From: Icerya purchasi
Lineage: Eukaryota; Arthropoda; Insecta; Hemiptera; Monophlebidae
DNA: 64,000 nt
Assembly (NCBI GenBank): GCA_039619475.1
Contig: CM077116.1
Coordinates: 24,005,191-24,069,190, forward strand
Direction of reading: 5' to 3'
A program made the position numbers and the translations under genes. Of the stretch, positions 12,153-24,130 are shown in pieces. Within the stretch, counting starts at the first letter, position 1. Each line of letters starts with the position of its first letter. The notes below the pieces were generated by a model, which saw only the letters and a list, made by a program, of their open reading frames with translations, ran no database searches and had not been told where the DNA came from.

Positions 12153-12778
12153 TAGTGTCCGACCGAAGTTTCGGTTTCGGCCCAAAATATGAGTTTCGAT
12201 TTTGATTCAAGTTATTAGCTGAGCCTTCGGCTTTAACTGAAACGTTGATTGTAATGCTTTATTTTACTCCATTGAAAGATGAAAAGCCTCATTTCGTATT
12301 TGAATTCATTAGACAATGACCACCCCTTACTTAGAACAGATAGATATTTTGAAACAAAATAGTTTCTTCTTAGGGATATAGGCAAACGATTAGCGTATAT
12401 CTTTTATACTTCACCATTCGTTAAAATTTCAAAAATTCCTTTCAACAAAAAAATGAAACTCATTTTTAGTAAAAAATGAAAAAAAACAAGGATTATGACT
12501 TTCTTAGAATGTCTGCATTTTGATGTTTATGTTATTTCATAAAAACTGATCTGCTTTTATTAACAATAAATGACTGTTGTTTTTGAATTATAATATTAAA
12601 TTGTTTAATTATAATTATTAATTACGAAAATTTTTATTTTTTATAGAAAAAATTATTTTATAATAAGCGTATTTGAATTTTATTTTTAAAAAAACCTTAA
12701 AGTTTAAACCGTAATTAAAACAATTAAAAAAAAAAAAGTTTCGGTTTCGGCTGAAACTATTGTTTCGGTCGGACACTA
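12153..12778. mobile_element. Non-autonomous hAT-type element with perfect 8-bp target site duplication
   Basis: The ends are TAGTGTCCGACCGAA and its exact inverse TTCGGTCGGACACTA. Immediately outside, AATTCAGG occurs at 12145-12152 and again at 12779-12786. An 8-bp duplication is diagnostic of hAT-like (also P-like) transposition. Internal sequence is AT-rich with GTTTCGGTTTCGGC near both ends (a sub-terminal repeat) and has no transposase ORF. Confidence 0.93.
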
Positions 12779-12786
12779 AATTCAGG
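12779..12786 (+). repeat. Right target site duplication (AATTCAGG)
   Basis: Identical to 12145-12152. Confidence 0.92.
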
Positions 12787-13186
12787 TTTTTCCCTTCAGA
12801 TATTCAGATATATCGTATTAATACGTGATATTCTTTTCCCTTTTCTTTTACTTAATATGCGACTTATTTCCGAAAAAAAATGTTACCAGCATATTTTCTT
12901 TTTCATATTATTCGATTTTAAGATATTTTTTATTTATAATTTTCGTTATTTTATTTAACCCGACAGGGTGATGTATGGATATATACTAATAACTTTTATA
13001 ATAGTATATGATGTTTCTTAACAAATGCAAAGTGTGTGAATTTAACGAATTGTGTAATGTTGTATTTTTTATATATTTATCGATCATTAAAAATTACCGC
13101 ATTTAGATTTTAGCGAATATGGCTTTCCATTATTTAGCTCAATTTCTCCGCGAACTGATAGTGAAAGTTTTTTAGCTTAAACTGCT

Positions 13187-13558
13187 TTATTATACCAAAT
13201 AAACGAGTAAACAATAATCCATGTGATTCAATTACTTAATGTTATATTTTTCGTTATACGAAATTCACGATTCACACACGTATATAACAGTTTTATTCAG
13301 TTATAAATTAACAATTGTACATTGACCACGAGTATGTGTTAATAATTGAGATAAAACCAGTCGGACAGTGTTTTAAATGTCTAATTTTTATCATTTTTTA
13401 ATCATTTTTAGAAATTTCAATGTGTAATTTTTAATTTATAACGTCGTAATAAAATTATTATATACGTGTGCGAATCGTGAATTTCGTATAACGAAAAATA
13501 CAACCTTAACTGAATCACATGGATTATTAGTTCATTTGTTTATTTAGTATAGTAATAA
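13187..13558. mobile_element. Palindromic MITE, ~140-bp arms
   Basis: The left arm (about 13187-13326) and right arm (about 13420-13558) are inverse copies. The strongest block is TTTTTCGTTATACGAAATTC followed by ACGATTC(A/G)CACACGTATAT. The tips are TTATTATACCAAATAAAC versus ATTACTATACTAAATAAAC. A spacer of about 90 bp lies between. It has no coding capacity; the superfamily is not recognised. Confidence 0.9.
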
Positions 13559-14099
13559 TCTTGTTTTAATGTCATTATTTTTTTTTCTTTTTCTGAATGT
13601 TTCTGATAAGGCAAATTTATTATGTATTATAGTATTACAGTAGGATTTCTAGTGAGGTTTAATCATCCGCTTAAGAGTATCAGATTTGATTCACTCTGTA
13701 TTGAATGTGTTAAATTAATGCATATAAATATAGATTTTATAAAACGTTTGAAAATCCTTATTTGCTAAGTCTTTTAGCACCCCGGTGTATTACTTCATCT
13801 CTAGTTAAGATATGAGAACTTTTTCCTATCTAGGAAATTGCATTTAATATAGTTCGCTGACTTGGCAATTATAAACTCATGTACAATAATAGTCTTTAAA
13901 AAGTCTACGGCCAGTAATGAAAAAATTTGATAACTTCCATTTTACATTTAATATATTTGAAGAAGAATTGTAAGTTATAAATTATCTCCTACGTACTTTG
14001 TGTGTAATGTAATATTAATTTAATTGTCTTTTAAACTGGTTTACCTTAAATGATTCATTGTCACAAGTAAATTTGCTAGTTTCATCATGTGAGAAGCAT

Positions 14100-14553
14100 C
14101 TAAAATGTAGCAGATGAGGAGGAAGAACCGTTTTATTCGGAAAGTATTCAATTTTTGCGATTTTTAAGATTCGATCAGGCAGCAGTACGTTCAGTTCGTT
14201 CTGAAATTAAATTTGTAACGTTTTATTTTAATTTTTCTTTTTAAAATCAAAATTAAATATATATATATATATTTAACATATGCCGTATAGTATTTCTTAA
14301 AATAATTTACATAAACAATACTTTTTTCTTCAAATATTTCTCTTCAATCATAATTGCTGCACATTAATAATTATTTTAGAATACACTTACAAACCGGAAG
14401 TTTGTAATAATACCATTTTTTTCTTACGTTATAATATTACATTTTTATAACTTTCAAAAATTCAATACTGCTTTATTTCACCGCAGGAACCCCTCAAAAA
14501 TTTAATGAGATACTTTCCGAATAAACGGCTCCTCCTCATCGAGTACATTTTAG
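14100..14553. mobile_element. MITE-like element with ~50-bp terminal inverted repeats
   Basis: The left end CTAAAATGTAGCAGATGAGG, GAGGAAGAACCGTTTTATTC, GGAAAGTAT is matched, inverted, at 14510-14553 with a few small gaps. The interior of about 350 bp is AT-rich without an ORF. Flanking bases do not show an obvious target duplication. Confidence 0.85.
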
Positions 14554-14728
14554 GCGATTGTAATAATGTGCACTACTAAAGTCAAGGCTAATATTATTTT
14601 TAAAGCGAATTAAATTCGCGTGTTTACGAATTTCAAAGATAACTAAATAATAGCCGACTGTTTTATTTTATACGATTTAATTTAACGTCTATTATTCTGT
14701 GATAACTTCTTAACATATATACGCGAGT

Positions 14729-14752
14729 ATATATATATATATATATATATAT
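14729..14752. repeat. (TA)n microsatellite
   Basis: About twelve units. Confidence 0.85.
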
Positions 14753-14759
14753 GTTCATT

Positions 14760-17700
14760 AGTTAATTTTGTTTGTTAATGTTTGCGCGCACGTATGCATT
14801 TCAATGTGTTCTCGTCCCTACGTCTCGCGCAGATCTATTTGTGGTAAATCGTGTAGAGCCACACATGACCATAGAGGGAGTGAATGAGAAAACACGTTCA
14901 ATGTTCGGAGATTTAGAGAAGGTAGAGAAATTCTTTTTTCGCCAGACACGGATCTGTGCGTGGGTTTTTGAAATATGTCCGTTAATAACTAGCATTGTTT
15001 ATTTTTTTATTTACTTTTTTCAAAACCCGGGGATGCTACGTGTGCGGTGCAAGCAGCAGTACGGTTCCATTTTAATTCCCCCCTCCCCTCATTTTTTTGC
15101 CATCATTTTGCATTCTGAACCATTTCGAGGTTGATTAGGTTATGTCATCGGTAAATATATAATACCAATGACGTGCACGTTTCATAACTGCAGCATTACA
15201 ACGTGCTTAAATCTTTAAATCTCACGTGGTAACATCTACCGAGAATTTCAAAGACATAACATGTATATCCAAAAAGGGTTTTCCCGTTTCGATTTGCACG
15301 TAAGTTTTCGCGCTATAAATTTTAAGAATTACATAAAAGAAGCGGGCTGAAACATTTATCGATAAAAAATGAGGATGCGGTTTACTTCGTGTATTTCATT
15401 GAGGGACACTAGCATGTAACTTTGTTTCGCGTAAAAGTTCGGCGCGACGCTTTCGTTTTCCAAGAAAGCGAAACCGGAACTATTTCGAGATCTGCAGCGA
15501 TCTATTTGACATTAAATATTTTATATCATGCCGGAAACTCGCTATGCAAATCCGAAACTTGCGCATTTTTTTGTTCTGTTTTGTAAAATTTCGGATTTAC
15601 CTTAAACGTTTTCGTACAAAGGTGGACTTTGTAGAATAATTAATTCAGCAGTTTTAGAGCAGAAATATGAATTCTAAAAACCATATTACAAATGTTTGTG
15701 TTGTGAAGTTTTTCTTTATCGAATAATACGAGTTTTAGCATTTTTTTCGTTTATCAAATTGAGTTCAAAAACGAGCATTGCAGTACACGTAATTACGCTG
15801 ATAATTTCGTACCCATTTCCCTAGTTCTCTCGTCAGTTTAAAACGTTGCAATCCTTTGTTACATTTTTAATTTATTAAACTTTTTATAGATGAAATAAAT
15901 TTCTTCTTTCGAATTATGTAAAGATTATAGAAGTTGTATAAAAAAAAAAATTTGAATTTCACGGCGAATCTTCTTGTTTCCGCATTTCAAACTGATTTCC
16001 AACCGACTTGAAAATGTTCTGAAATTCTTTCGGATTTATGTATCGTGCGTTTGCCCCCCCACCCACCCCGCCCCATTTTTTATTTTAACCTCAGTTCTGG
16101 AACAAGAAGAAAAACAATCTTGATTGGAAAACGTTAGGATGAAAAGAAATTGATATCAGAATTAACCGGCAGAAAAGAAGGAAGAGCGCAAGACACAGGA
16201 AATAAGTAATAAGGCGAGTAGGGAATCCTCGAGCTCCAACAAATGCAAATAGAGAGAAGTGCATTTGGATGAAACGATGGAAGGGTGTAACAAAATAAGA
16301 TTGAAATGTAGGCGATAAAAAGGGAACTGCGAGAAGTGAGAATTAATGAGATTTTCTTCAAGGAAAAAAGCTACGATCGTAGAAAAGTCTAACATGGTCG
16401 CATTTTAAATGCCGATCGAAAATTTATCTTTTTTACGGACTTAAAAAAGAGGAGAGGTTACATGTTCGACGGGACTGAGTTTTTTTTTTCTCTCTCATAT
16501 ATATACATATATGTATATGTGTATATATAACATATATATAACCATCTGGATGGATTTTAATGTTTCATTCGAAAGAGTTCGGATCAGTGGTGGTACACTA
16601 TATGGTATCGAACAATGTCGCTCAACGCGGGTACTCGGTAGTCATTAAATAACGCCAAAAACGGGGTTTCTTTAGAGAAGTTTTTAGTAATATAACAAGC
16701 GTGAGATTGACGTAAGATATTTTAAATTTATCACGGAGACGAAAAATGGAGAGAAAAAAACTAATATTTAATAAGACAAAAAATTAAAATAGTTACGATA
16801 ATTACTACACGGATAATAAATATATATTCGAATACAGAAAATTGAAGTTTCGATAGCGCCATTTACGATCCCATCACTAACGGCAACAGTACGTGTCTTA
16901 ATATTACTGCGTATAACTTTTGAGCATATGGACTGATCCGAAAGAAATACCTTTGTTTATTAGAAATTGTACCGGTTAGTGATGACCCCCCCCTCCCCCA
17001 ACGTAAGTATCGATGAGTATTATTAAGCACCGCCTGAGTATTCATCAAATAAATTCTAAAAACGAAGAGAATCCTCTTGTTGATAAGCTTTCTTTGTTTT
17101 TAATATAGCCATAAAATTTTCATTGGAATACAGAGAAAATGGGAACACTCGAAATTTTAAAATTAAATTTGCGATGAACGTGGCTTTAAGTTCATACAAA
17201 TGTAGATCCGAATAAAGATAACGCATTTGAAACTCTTAAAAATTTACGAGCTCATTACCGGCGAAATTTGAACACTATGCTCTTTAAGTAAAACCGGTTA
17301 AATACAGTACATAAAATAGTAGCATTTTAGGTTGGTCTATCGTGGCTTAAAAGTGTTTACACTAAAAATTGTGTAAAATAATAGTTTTTCAAAAAAAAAA
17401 AAAAAAAAATTCAAGGTTTACTCTAAAAATTTGATAAAAAATGCATTAAAGAGAGTACTTAATTACTCGGTAAAAGCTAATACGACATATACGCTTGAAA
17501 AAATATAATTATTCTTAATTCTCGGTACACCGAATTCAAATTGCAACATTTAAAAAACCATATTAAGTGGGCAAAATACACTCACATCCTATAAGCCAAC
17601 CGTATTGAAAACATCGCGAGAATATTTAATGTAGGTTTTTAATTGTTCCAATTTGAATTTTGTATGCTGAGACTTTAATTAGGGTAAGGAATGTTGTTTT

Positions 17701-18730
17701 AACATACCTTCTTTAATATAATGTCTTATTAAGTAATTGTTTCTGTAGTTTCCATTAAGAGTACACATTTTATTATGTGGTATATTTTAATTAATTAGGG
17801 GAGAATTTTTTAAATACGCCATTTTGCGCCGTTTTTCTGGTCCATTTGTCTCACTGAAATTTCCACTAAATTTGAATATTGTAATATTTAGAGGTAGAAC
17901 CTTGCAATTGCGAGTTGTACGTTCTAGAATATTTCGAGCATCGAAAACCGTTACCCGCGTTCCGGACGATTAACATAAAGTCGGAATATCTTTTAATAAG
18001 AGAATCGCTAGTTTGGTCGCCAACATTACACTAAAAACTACGTTTCGCTGCTGGCATTAATAACAAACTAACTGTTCATTTTTAAAACGGAAGAAAAATT
18101 TTTCCTTCTATTTATTAGGCCCTTAATCGTTATTTGTTTGTCCGATAGAAAAAAAAAAAGCCCAGGAAAAAGCCCAGGAAAAAATTAAAAATTTTATTTA
18201 CCTTTAAATAAGAAAATCCATAAAAATCACGTGCATTAATGAAAAGCGTATTTTTTAATAACTCGTTTCATTTAAAAATAACACCGAGTGTCCAGATTTT
18301 TCCCGAATATATTCTATTTTTCCGTATACTCTACACAACGGTTAAGATAAAATGAATAAACTTATAATGTCATTGCATTATTCAAGATCGATTAATTATG
18401 GTAGATTTATTCTTACTGTACATACTGTTCTGCGTCGATATTATTATTCTAGTATTTTTAAAAAATTACTTTTTTGTCAAATTACTTCGCGCTGCATTGT
18501 CTTCGAGATTCTGCGTAAGAATCAATTTTAACGTTAGTTCCTATTAGATCATTCATGAGTTATAAATTACAATGTTGTTTCGGGCTACTCCCGGCGACGG
18601 TATATCGACGTTATTTGAAAACTTGCTGGTGTGCTGGTTGACTATAAAAACCATTTTCGGGGGACTACACACCGTGCAGGCCGAATATACTGAAATGCGG
18701 ATCCAAATCGCTTGTTTTTTGTTTTTTTTT
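14760..18730. other. Non-coding stretch, no supported gene
   Basis: AT-rich sequence. A 120-codon plus frame (14772-15134) and two overlapping minus frames at 16134-16395 show no recognisable motifs. The second lies opposite a purine-rich segment that may be an old transposon. Confidence 0.5.
16497..16544. repeat. TA/TG-rich simple repeat
   Basis: Interrupted (AT)n with ATATGTATATGTGTATAT. Confidence 0.75.
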
Positions 18731-18734
18731 TTAA

Positions 18735-19080
18735 AATGAGTTTGTTAGCGAGAATATTAGTCCGAAAAATGAAGGAAAAGAAAGAATGTAAAGTTGTGAA
18801 GATAAAAATAATTCGAGGGCAGGAACAACAGAAGTAGAAAGAAACGAGAGAATATAAGAAGCACCGATCAAGGTACCGAGTTGTAGTAGAAAATAGTAAA
18901 AGGACAATTTCTCAGCGGATAAAAGGTCGGACATTTAAATAAGCCATGATACCAAGGGGTCACACGAAAAGTATGTGGAGGGAGATGAAGAAAAAAAGGA
19001 GCAGAAGCAGATGAAAACTGAGAAAACGATGTAGGAGACTATGATTAAAACGAAGATGACGAATAATCGAGATTGTGGAA
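18735..19080 (-). pseudogene. Possible third fragment of the RNase H-type non-LTR element
   Basis: The minus strand encodes LLSAEKLSFYYFLLQLGTLI, which lines up with LLNERSLFYSQLLSLGLL of the element at 9.1-9.5 kb and with the fragment at 61.4-62.0 kb. Upstream in another frame is SLHILFV..PLGIMAYLNV, which could be the decayed Cys/His region. The similarity is short and judged by eye. Confidence 0.28.
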
Positions 19081-19589
19081 CGTTTAAAGAGTGGAGAAGT
19101 AATTTTAAATCTCGCCGATCCTATAACAATATCGCCGCAAACGCGGATATTCTATTTTGCCCGTACTTCTTTAAATCTACACCATGTTCAAAAATTAAAG
19201 GGTCGTAGTCGCGGATATTTTGTACCTTCGACCGATTAAAATTTATGTCAGCCGCAATAATTCGTAGATGCGACACTTTTAAACACGCAAATTTCTGTAT
19301 AATTATTTCCGAGATGTTTGCGCTAAAAAATTCGCTTTTCGAAAATGTCGCCGAAAACCGAGGAACGATGATAATATAAAGAACGATTTAAAAAGAGTGC
19401 TAACGGTTTTTCGAGCAATCGCCGAATGGCGGTAATGTGCAATAATCGGTCGAAACGTCAGCAGGTGTACGGAGAACTATCTGCCAGTGTGGTTATTCCA
19501 GTTTAGACAGGTTTTCAGGGAAATTTTTATCATATTCTATCCATTATTTAGTACCGAGTGCCCGGAAAAATGTTGAACGGGAAAACTGA

Positions 19590-19737
19590 TTGGAGTGTAG
19601 AGTGTGCGTCAGGTGTTGGTTTTGAGTGACGGTCTATTCTGTCTGGCGTTTATACGCTGACGGGAGTGAAGGCGGTGAGCGCCGAGCATCGTCGTCGGAA
19701 TTATCGTCGTCGTTCGATCTTATTAACGCGTTTGGAG
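19590..19737 (+). promoter_or_regulatory. Possible promoter / 5' untranslated exon
   Basis: This stretch is visibly richer in G+C and CpG than its surroundings, with repeated GTCGTC units. It ends in GGAG|GTGCGT, a plausible splice donor. No TATA box is obvious. On the same strand as mnb and about 6.5 kb upstream, it would fit a 5' untranslated exon, but that is inference from composition only. Confidence 0.18.
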
Positions 19738-19739
19738 GT

Positions 19740-22078
19740 GCGTGTGCGAGCTGTTTGTCCCGCGAAATACGGTTAAATGTTCTGCCGTGCCAATCTGTGT
19801 CAAGGACGCTGAAATTCTGCTAGATGCCGCTCTTTATAATTCCGCGAATTTCCTTAATTGCCGCCGTCGTTTACTGTGTCCCGGGTTACTCATTGTTTCG
19901 TAATAAGCCGTTTTATTTTTCCGAATTCTGGAAAACCTGTAGCGAATAATCTTATATGCAAGTCTCTAAAGTTTAGCAGTAAAATCGGAAACGGTTTCTT
20001 TAGGAATACAAAAAAAAAAAAAAAAAAAGTTCTCCATTCGGCTTAGTTAAAATTGCCCGTTTCTGAAGTTCCGAAAGACGAGTTTACAAATGTGCGGTAG
20101 TCGACTTGCAAAATGCTCTATCCCCATCTCCCGGGGGGAGGGGAGTTTCAAATAGCTCGTTATTTCGTTCAAAAATTTAGGCAGATCTGACCGTCGGATG
20201 TTAATTTTTAATGAAAAGCCCTGTAAGCGGGGAAGTGCAATCGTATGAAAAGTTGCGATTCGGGTTTTTGCTGTCCTAGTGACCTAATTAATCAAGTACA
20301 ATTAAACGTGCTGAGCGTAATGTAAATTAAAAATTACGTTTTAGGTGTTTTTTTTGTTTTTTTTTTTTTTTTTTTTTATTCGTACGGAAAGCTCTGTAAT
20401 TCTAAACGTACCGCAAAAAGTGAATAGTAAACGTTATAACTTGAACGCGAGTGAAATTTACACATACATCGGCAACCGATAAAAATCTAGTTTCATAAGG
20501 CCGCTCTTGTATTGGGAAAACTTTAGGGCTCGCATATCGGTCGGGTCGGGTGACGGAGATTAGCGGTAAAGTGGAGAATGTTCTTGATAAAATGTTCGCA
20601 TTGTTGTCGAGAGAAATAAGGATACAAACTAAACAGAATTCAATGATTACATCATACAGCGGAAGATTGCGGAAGTGTACTTAAAAGTCTGAATAAGGCA
20701 CGCTTTACGAAAAATTTATTAATTTGCCGGGCTTGGGGGCGACCAACGACATTAAGATGAACAAAGAGAAAACTGTCGAATATGTTAACTTCTGGACAGA
20801 GTTGTCGAGAGATGGGTGGGATTACCGGCATATAAGAAGGTCACTATAAAATTATACCGGCAATGATTGATAGAAAAAAGTTATCGTGTAAATAAAATAG
20901 GAGATAAAATTCCTCGAATATGAAGACGCTAGAAATGTAAGTGTTACTTTGGAATAATTGCGGGGAAGGTCATTAAATTGGGGTTATATACGGTGAATTC
21001 TGGAAAAAATAAACTGGACAACTACAAATCTGATGAAAATGCAAAGGGATGGTATATAGCAAAAGATAATAATAAAAATAGTGTACAAATACTGCGATAG
21101 AATAATTATAAATAATAATGATAAAATAAAAATTTTACGCGCAAAAGAAAAATAATAAAAAAATTTTATCAACACTTTTGGGATGCTTTAAATTCTGAGA
21201 CATATCTAGGTTCAGGCAGCGGCTGTATAGGTAGACGAATCCTGTTCCCACTGAACTGACAGCTGTGCCCCGTTAATGTCGAAAGTTGACCAGCTAGAAA
21301 GAAAAGAATCTACAGAAGAAGGAAATTTCGTGTTTTTAACTTAACTCCGAATTTGCTCTATCTAATTTCCGCGTTCTATTCGGTATTTAATGAATAATCG
21401 CCGTTCACCGCTGCTGCTTGGTCCGATTTTATCTGCTTCTTCAAACACTCGAAAAAGCTATTTTTTAAAGACTTCTTTGTAGATACCGCACACATTCTGT
21501 AATTAGACTTTTTGTCAGAAATGGCTTTATAAAAGAAATATTTTTTTTTCTTCAAAAGCTAGGATCACATTATATTAATTGACGTATAGAGTTTTCTTTA
21601 TCGTCGGTGCCGATTATATTGAATAAATTCGTTTACCTCGTACACATATATTGTACGGAATCCTAATGAGATGATTCAGAAACGACTAAAATATCAAATA
21701 ACAAGTTCAGTCAAGCATGGTCTCTCATGCGCTGAGGAGATTCCGTATTTTAAGTTAACCACAACTATAATTTACATTTACATAATACTAAATTCAAAAC
21801 AAAGAAATCAGATTTTTATTTTTCATGCTTTTATGAACTTTTAGTTAACTTTGAAAGTTTCGTTAAGGAAATAAAATACGATTTTGTTCCCGACAAAAAT
21901 CAATCTTTCTACCAATGTACCACATGACTGAAAAAAAAAATATATATTTTTCAAAACTTTCGAGCTTTCGGCGCTTCCAGGGTTTAAATATAAAGTTGTA
22001 AGCTCGGCTATAGTTTTCCTATAAAGTGGTCCTTTATACATATATTTGAGATACATTTCGGTTTCCTCAACTTTTTTA
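19740..22078. other. Non-coding stretch, no supported gene
   Basis: AT-rich sequence with two long homopolymer runs (about 20011 and 20353). Nothing else recognised. Confidence 0.5.
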
Positions 22079-22803
22079 CTCGGGCTATTGCTTACGTGAA
22101 CGTCCTTTTTCTTCTTTTTTTTTTTGCTGTTTTTGGCCCGAAAGAGAGGGGGTTTGAATAATTTTTTGATTTTATGAAAGACATTCTGCGTTTTGTTTTA
22201 TATTTTGAATTTTACCTTTAAAGGATTATCAGGTGATGAGTTATGAAATTCCGTATTATGTATTTTGGGTTTTTTGGTTCCCAGGGTAATCGATTAGTTT
22301 GAAGTTATAATAGATTGTCTTAAAGATAAAATTTTAAATTTAATTTATAATCCAATTTTGAAGTTAATAACTCAAACCGTTCGCGCGTTATTGATTTTTA
22401 TTTGATATTTTTGTCATTTCTGAACTATCTTATTAGTATTCTGTAGATTATTTGTGTACAGAATCCTAAAAATCAATAACCCACAAACGGTTTAACTTAT
22501 AAACTTAAAAATCGGATCGTAAATTATAATTAAAATTCTCTTTAATACAATTTATAACTTTTCAAACTAACCGATTACCCTAGGCGCCAAAAAACCGTTA
22601 GAATATATCATATGGAATATAAAACAATCTCAAAAATCACTTGAAAATTCATATCCAGCCGATAAACCTTTAAAAGTGCAATTTAAATTATAAAACAAAA
22701 CGTAGAAGCTCTTTCATAAAAGCAAAAAATTACGGTTAAAAATTATATAGAGCCCCCTTTGGGCCCAAAAACAGCAAAAATGTTCACGTAAACAATAGCT
22801 CGA
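22079..22803. repeat. 725-bp palindromic element (foldback/MITE-like)
   Basis: The ends read TCGGGCTATTGCTTACGTGA and, inverted from the right, TCGAGCTATTGTTTACGTGA. Similarity between the halves continues inwards for about 330 bp: GCTGTTTTTGG, CGTTTTGTTTTATA, CTTTAAAGG, AGGGTAATCG.TTAGTTTGAA, AAACCGTT..., TTATTGATTTTTA all have inverted partners. The centre is about 22405-22470. Identity is lower than in the 32-kb palindrome, suggesting an older insertion. No ORF and no clear target duplication. Confidence 0.9.
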
Positions 22804-23169
22804 TTAGAAAAAATGGTATGCTAATGACTAGATAAATTACACTTTACATAAATATTAGGGAGTTACCATAACGTTTTTTCATAGTTAAAAACTAAAAATC
22901 GATTAGTCTTTTTTCCGATCTTTTTTTCTTTCCACCCTCGCTCCATTAATACGTTTTCAATCGTACTGCGTTATATTGCTGTCCGTCATTTTGTATATGA
23001 CTTTTGTTGCGGTCCGAATTTAACCTCTTTTTAAGCCAAGATCCAAAAAATATAGAATTTTCAATAGAACGAACGCTTGAAATTTGTTATGTTCTAGCAG
23101 CCATGTTATTAAAACAGCATCTGTCAAACTCGTTGTAAATTATTCAGTAGTGTATGGCAAATCACCGTA

Positions 23170-24130
23170 TAAGGTCATAGCGTTGAACAACGCGTGCAAA
23201 TCATCAAATTTTATCTTCAAAATCTGTGCTCCGTTCGAAAAACGTTCCGCGTATTGCGTGAATTTTTATCCTCGCCACAACTGTCCTAGTCAACCATTTG
23301 ACGTTTGATAGCTAAATTTGAATCAGTCGGTTCAATAAATAATCAGCCAACACCCGCACGTCATCGAAACGCGAGTTCTACTGAAAACATCGCTGCCATG
23401 CATGAGAGTGTACGAGAAAACTCCAGGCAGTCATTCAATTTGCCAAATTCTGCGTCGGGACTTGGGTCTGCACCCGTATAAAATCCAACTAACCCAGTAG
23501 CGTAAACGACCATAGACAGCGCTGTGTGTTCGCTGATTGGGTTTTTTCGGATGTTGACTCAAATTTCGGTAAAAAAAATAATCCTTGGCGACGAGGCCCA
23601 TTTTTGGATGAGTGAATATGTGAACAAGGAAAATTGTCGGATTTGGGACGATACGATTCCACGCGAGATACACCAGCACCAATTGTGTATCCTGTTTGGT
23701 GCGGATTTTGGTCTGGCGGAATCGTCGGTCCTTACTTCTTCAAAAATGAAACTGGCATTGCCATAATCGTCGACAGCGAGCGCTACAGATTGAAGAAAAA
23801 AGCAACTTCCTGTGGCCTAAATTGGATGATATGGATACTGACGACATGTAATTTCAATAGGACGACTCTACGCTAGCGTATGCTACGATGGAGATATTCT
23901 GTACGAGCGATTTGTGGGGTATGGTTATCTCGCGCGGTGACGTCGTGAACCAGTCACCGAGATCGTGTGATTTATAGCACCTTTAGACTTCTTCCTTTGG
24001 GGCTATTTTTCAATCGCCGGTACATAAACCGCAAATAATTGATGCCCTCAAAATCAACAGAACATCATCCGGCAAATGCAGCAAAGCCGCCGCGGACATT
24101 TGTTGTGTTCTGAATATCATAAAATATTCT
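23170..24130 (+). pseudogene. Degraded Tc1/mariner-type transposase
   Basis: Transposase of the IS630-Tc1-mariner superfamily would cut and paste its own element. Recognisable segments lie in order in all three plus frames. An N-terminal helix-turn-helix block, HSVEQRVQIIKFYLQN, begins near 23176. ENIAAMHESVRENSRQSF lies near 23378 and RRDLGLHPYKIQLTQ near 23455. The first catalytic Asp is in GDEAHFW near 23600, followed by YVNKENCRIW. VWCGFWSGGIVGPYFF lies near 23700. A QDD-like second Asp is near 23856 and a CDL third Asp near 23970. The tail DALKIN is near 24040. The spacing of the last two Asp is about 35 residues, mariner-like. Several frameshifts and stops (for example inside the CDL block) make it non-functional. 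I could not delimit terminal inverted repeats. Many insect genomes carry this type, often annotated as mos1-like. Confidence 0.88.

Noticed and set aside
14772..15134. 120-codon plus-strand frame
   Set aside because: It does not begin at ATG (first codon TTG), it has a Phe/Tyr-rich low-complexity middle, and no domain is recognised.
16134..16395. Possible further non-LTR fragment opposite a purine-rich stretch
   Set aside because: I could not find the DH.FF.C pattern or other fixed landmarks, so the similarity was only in composition.
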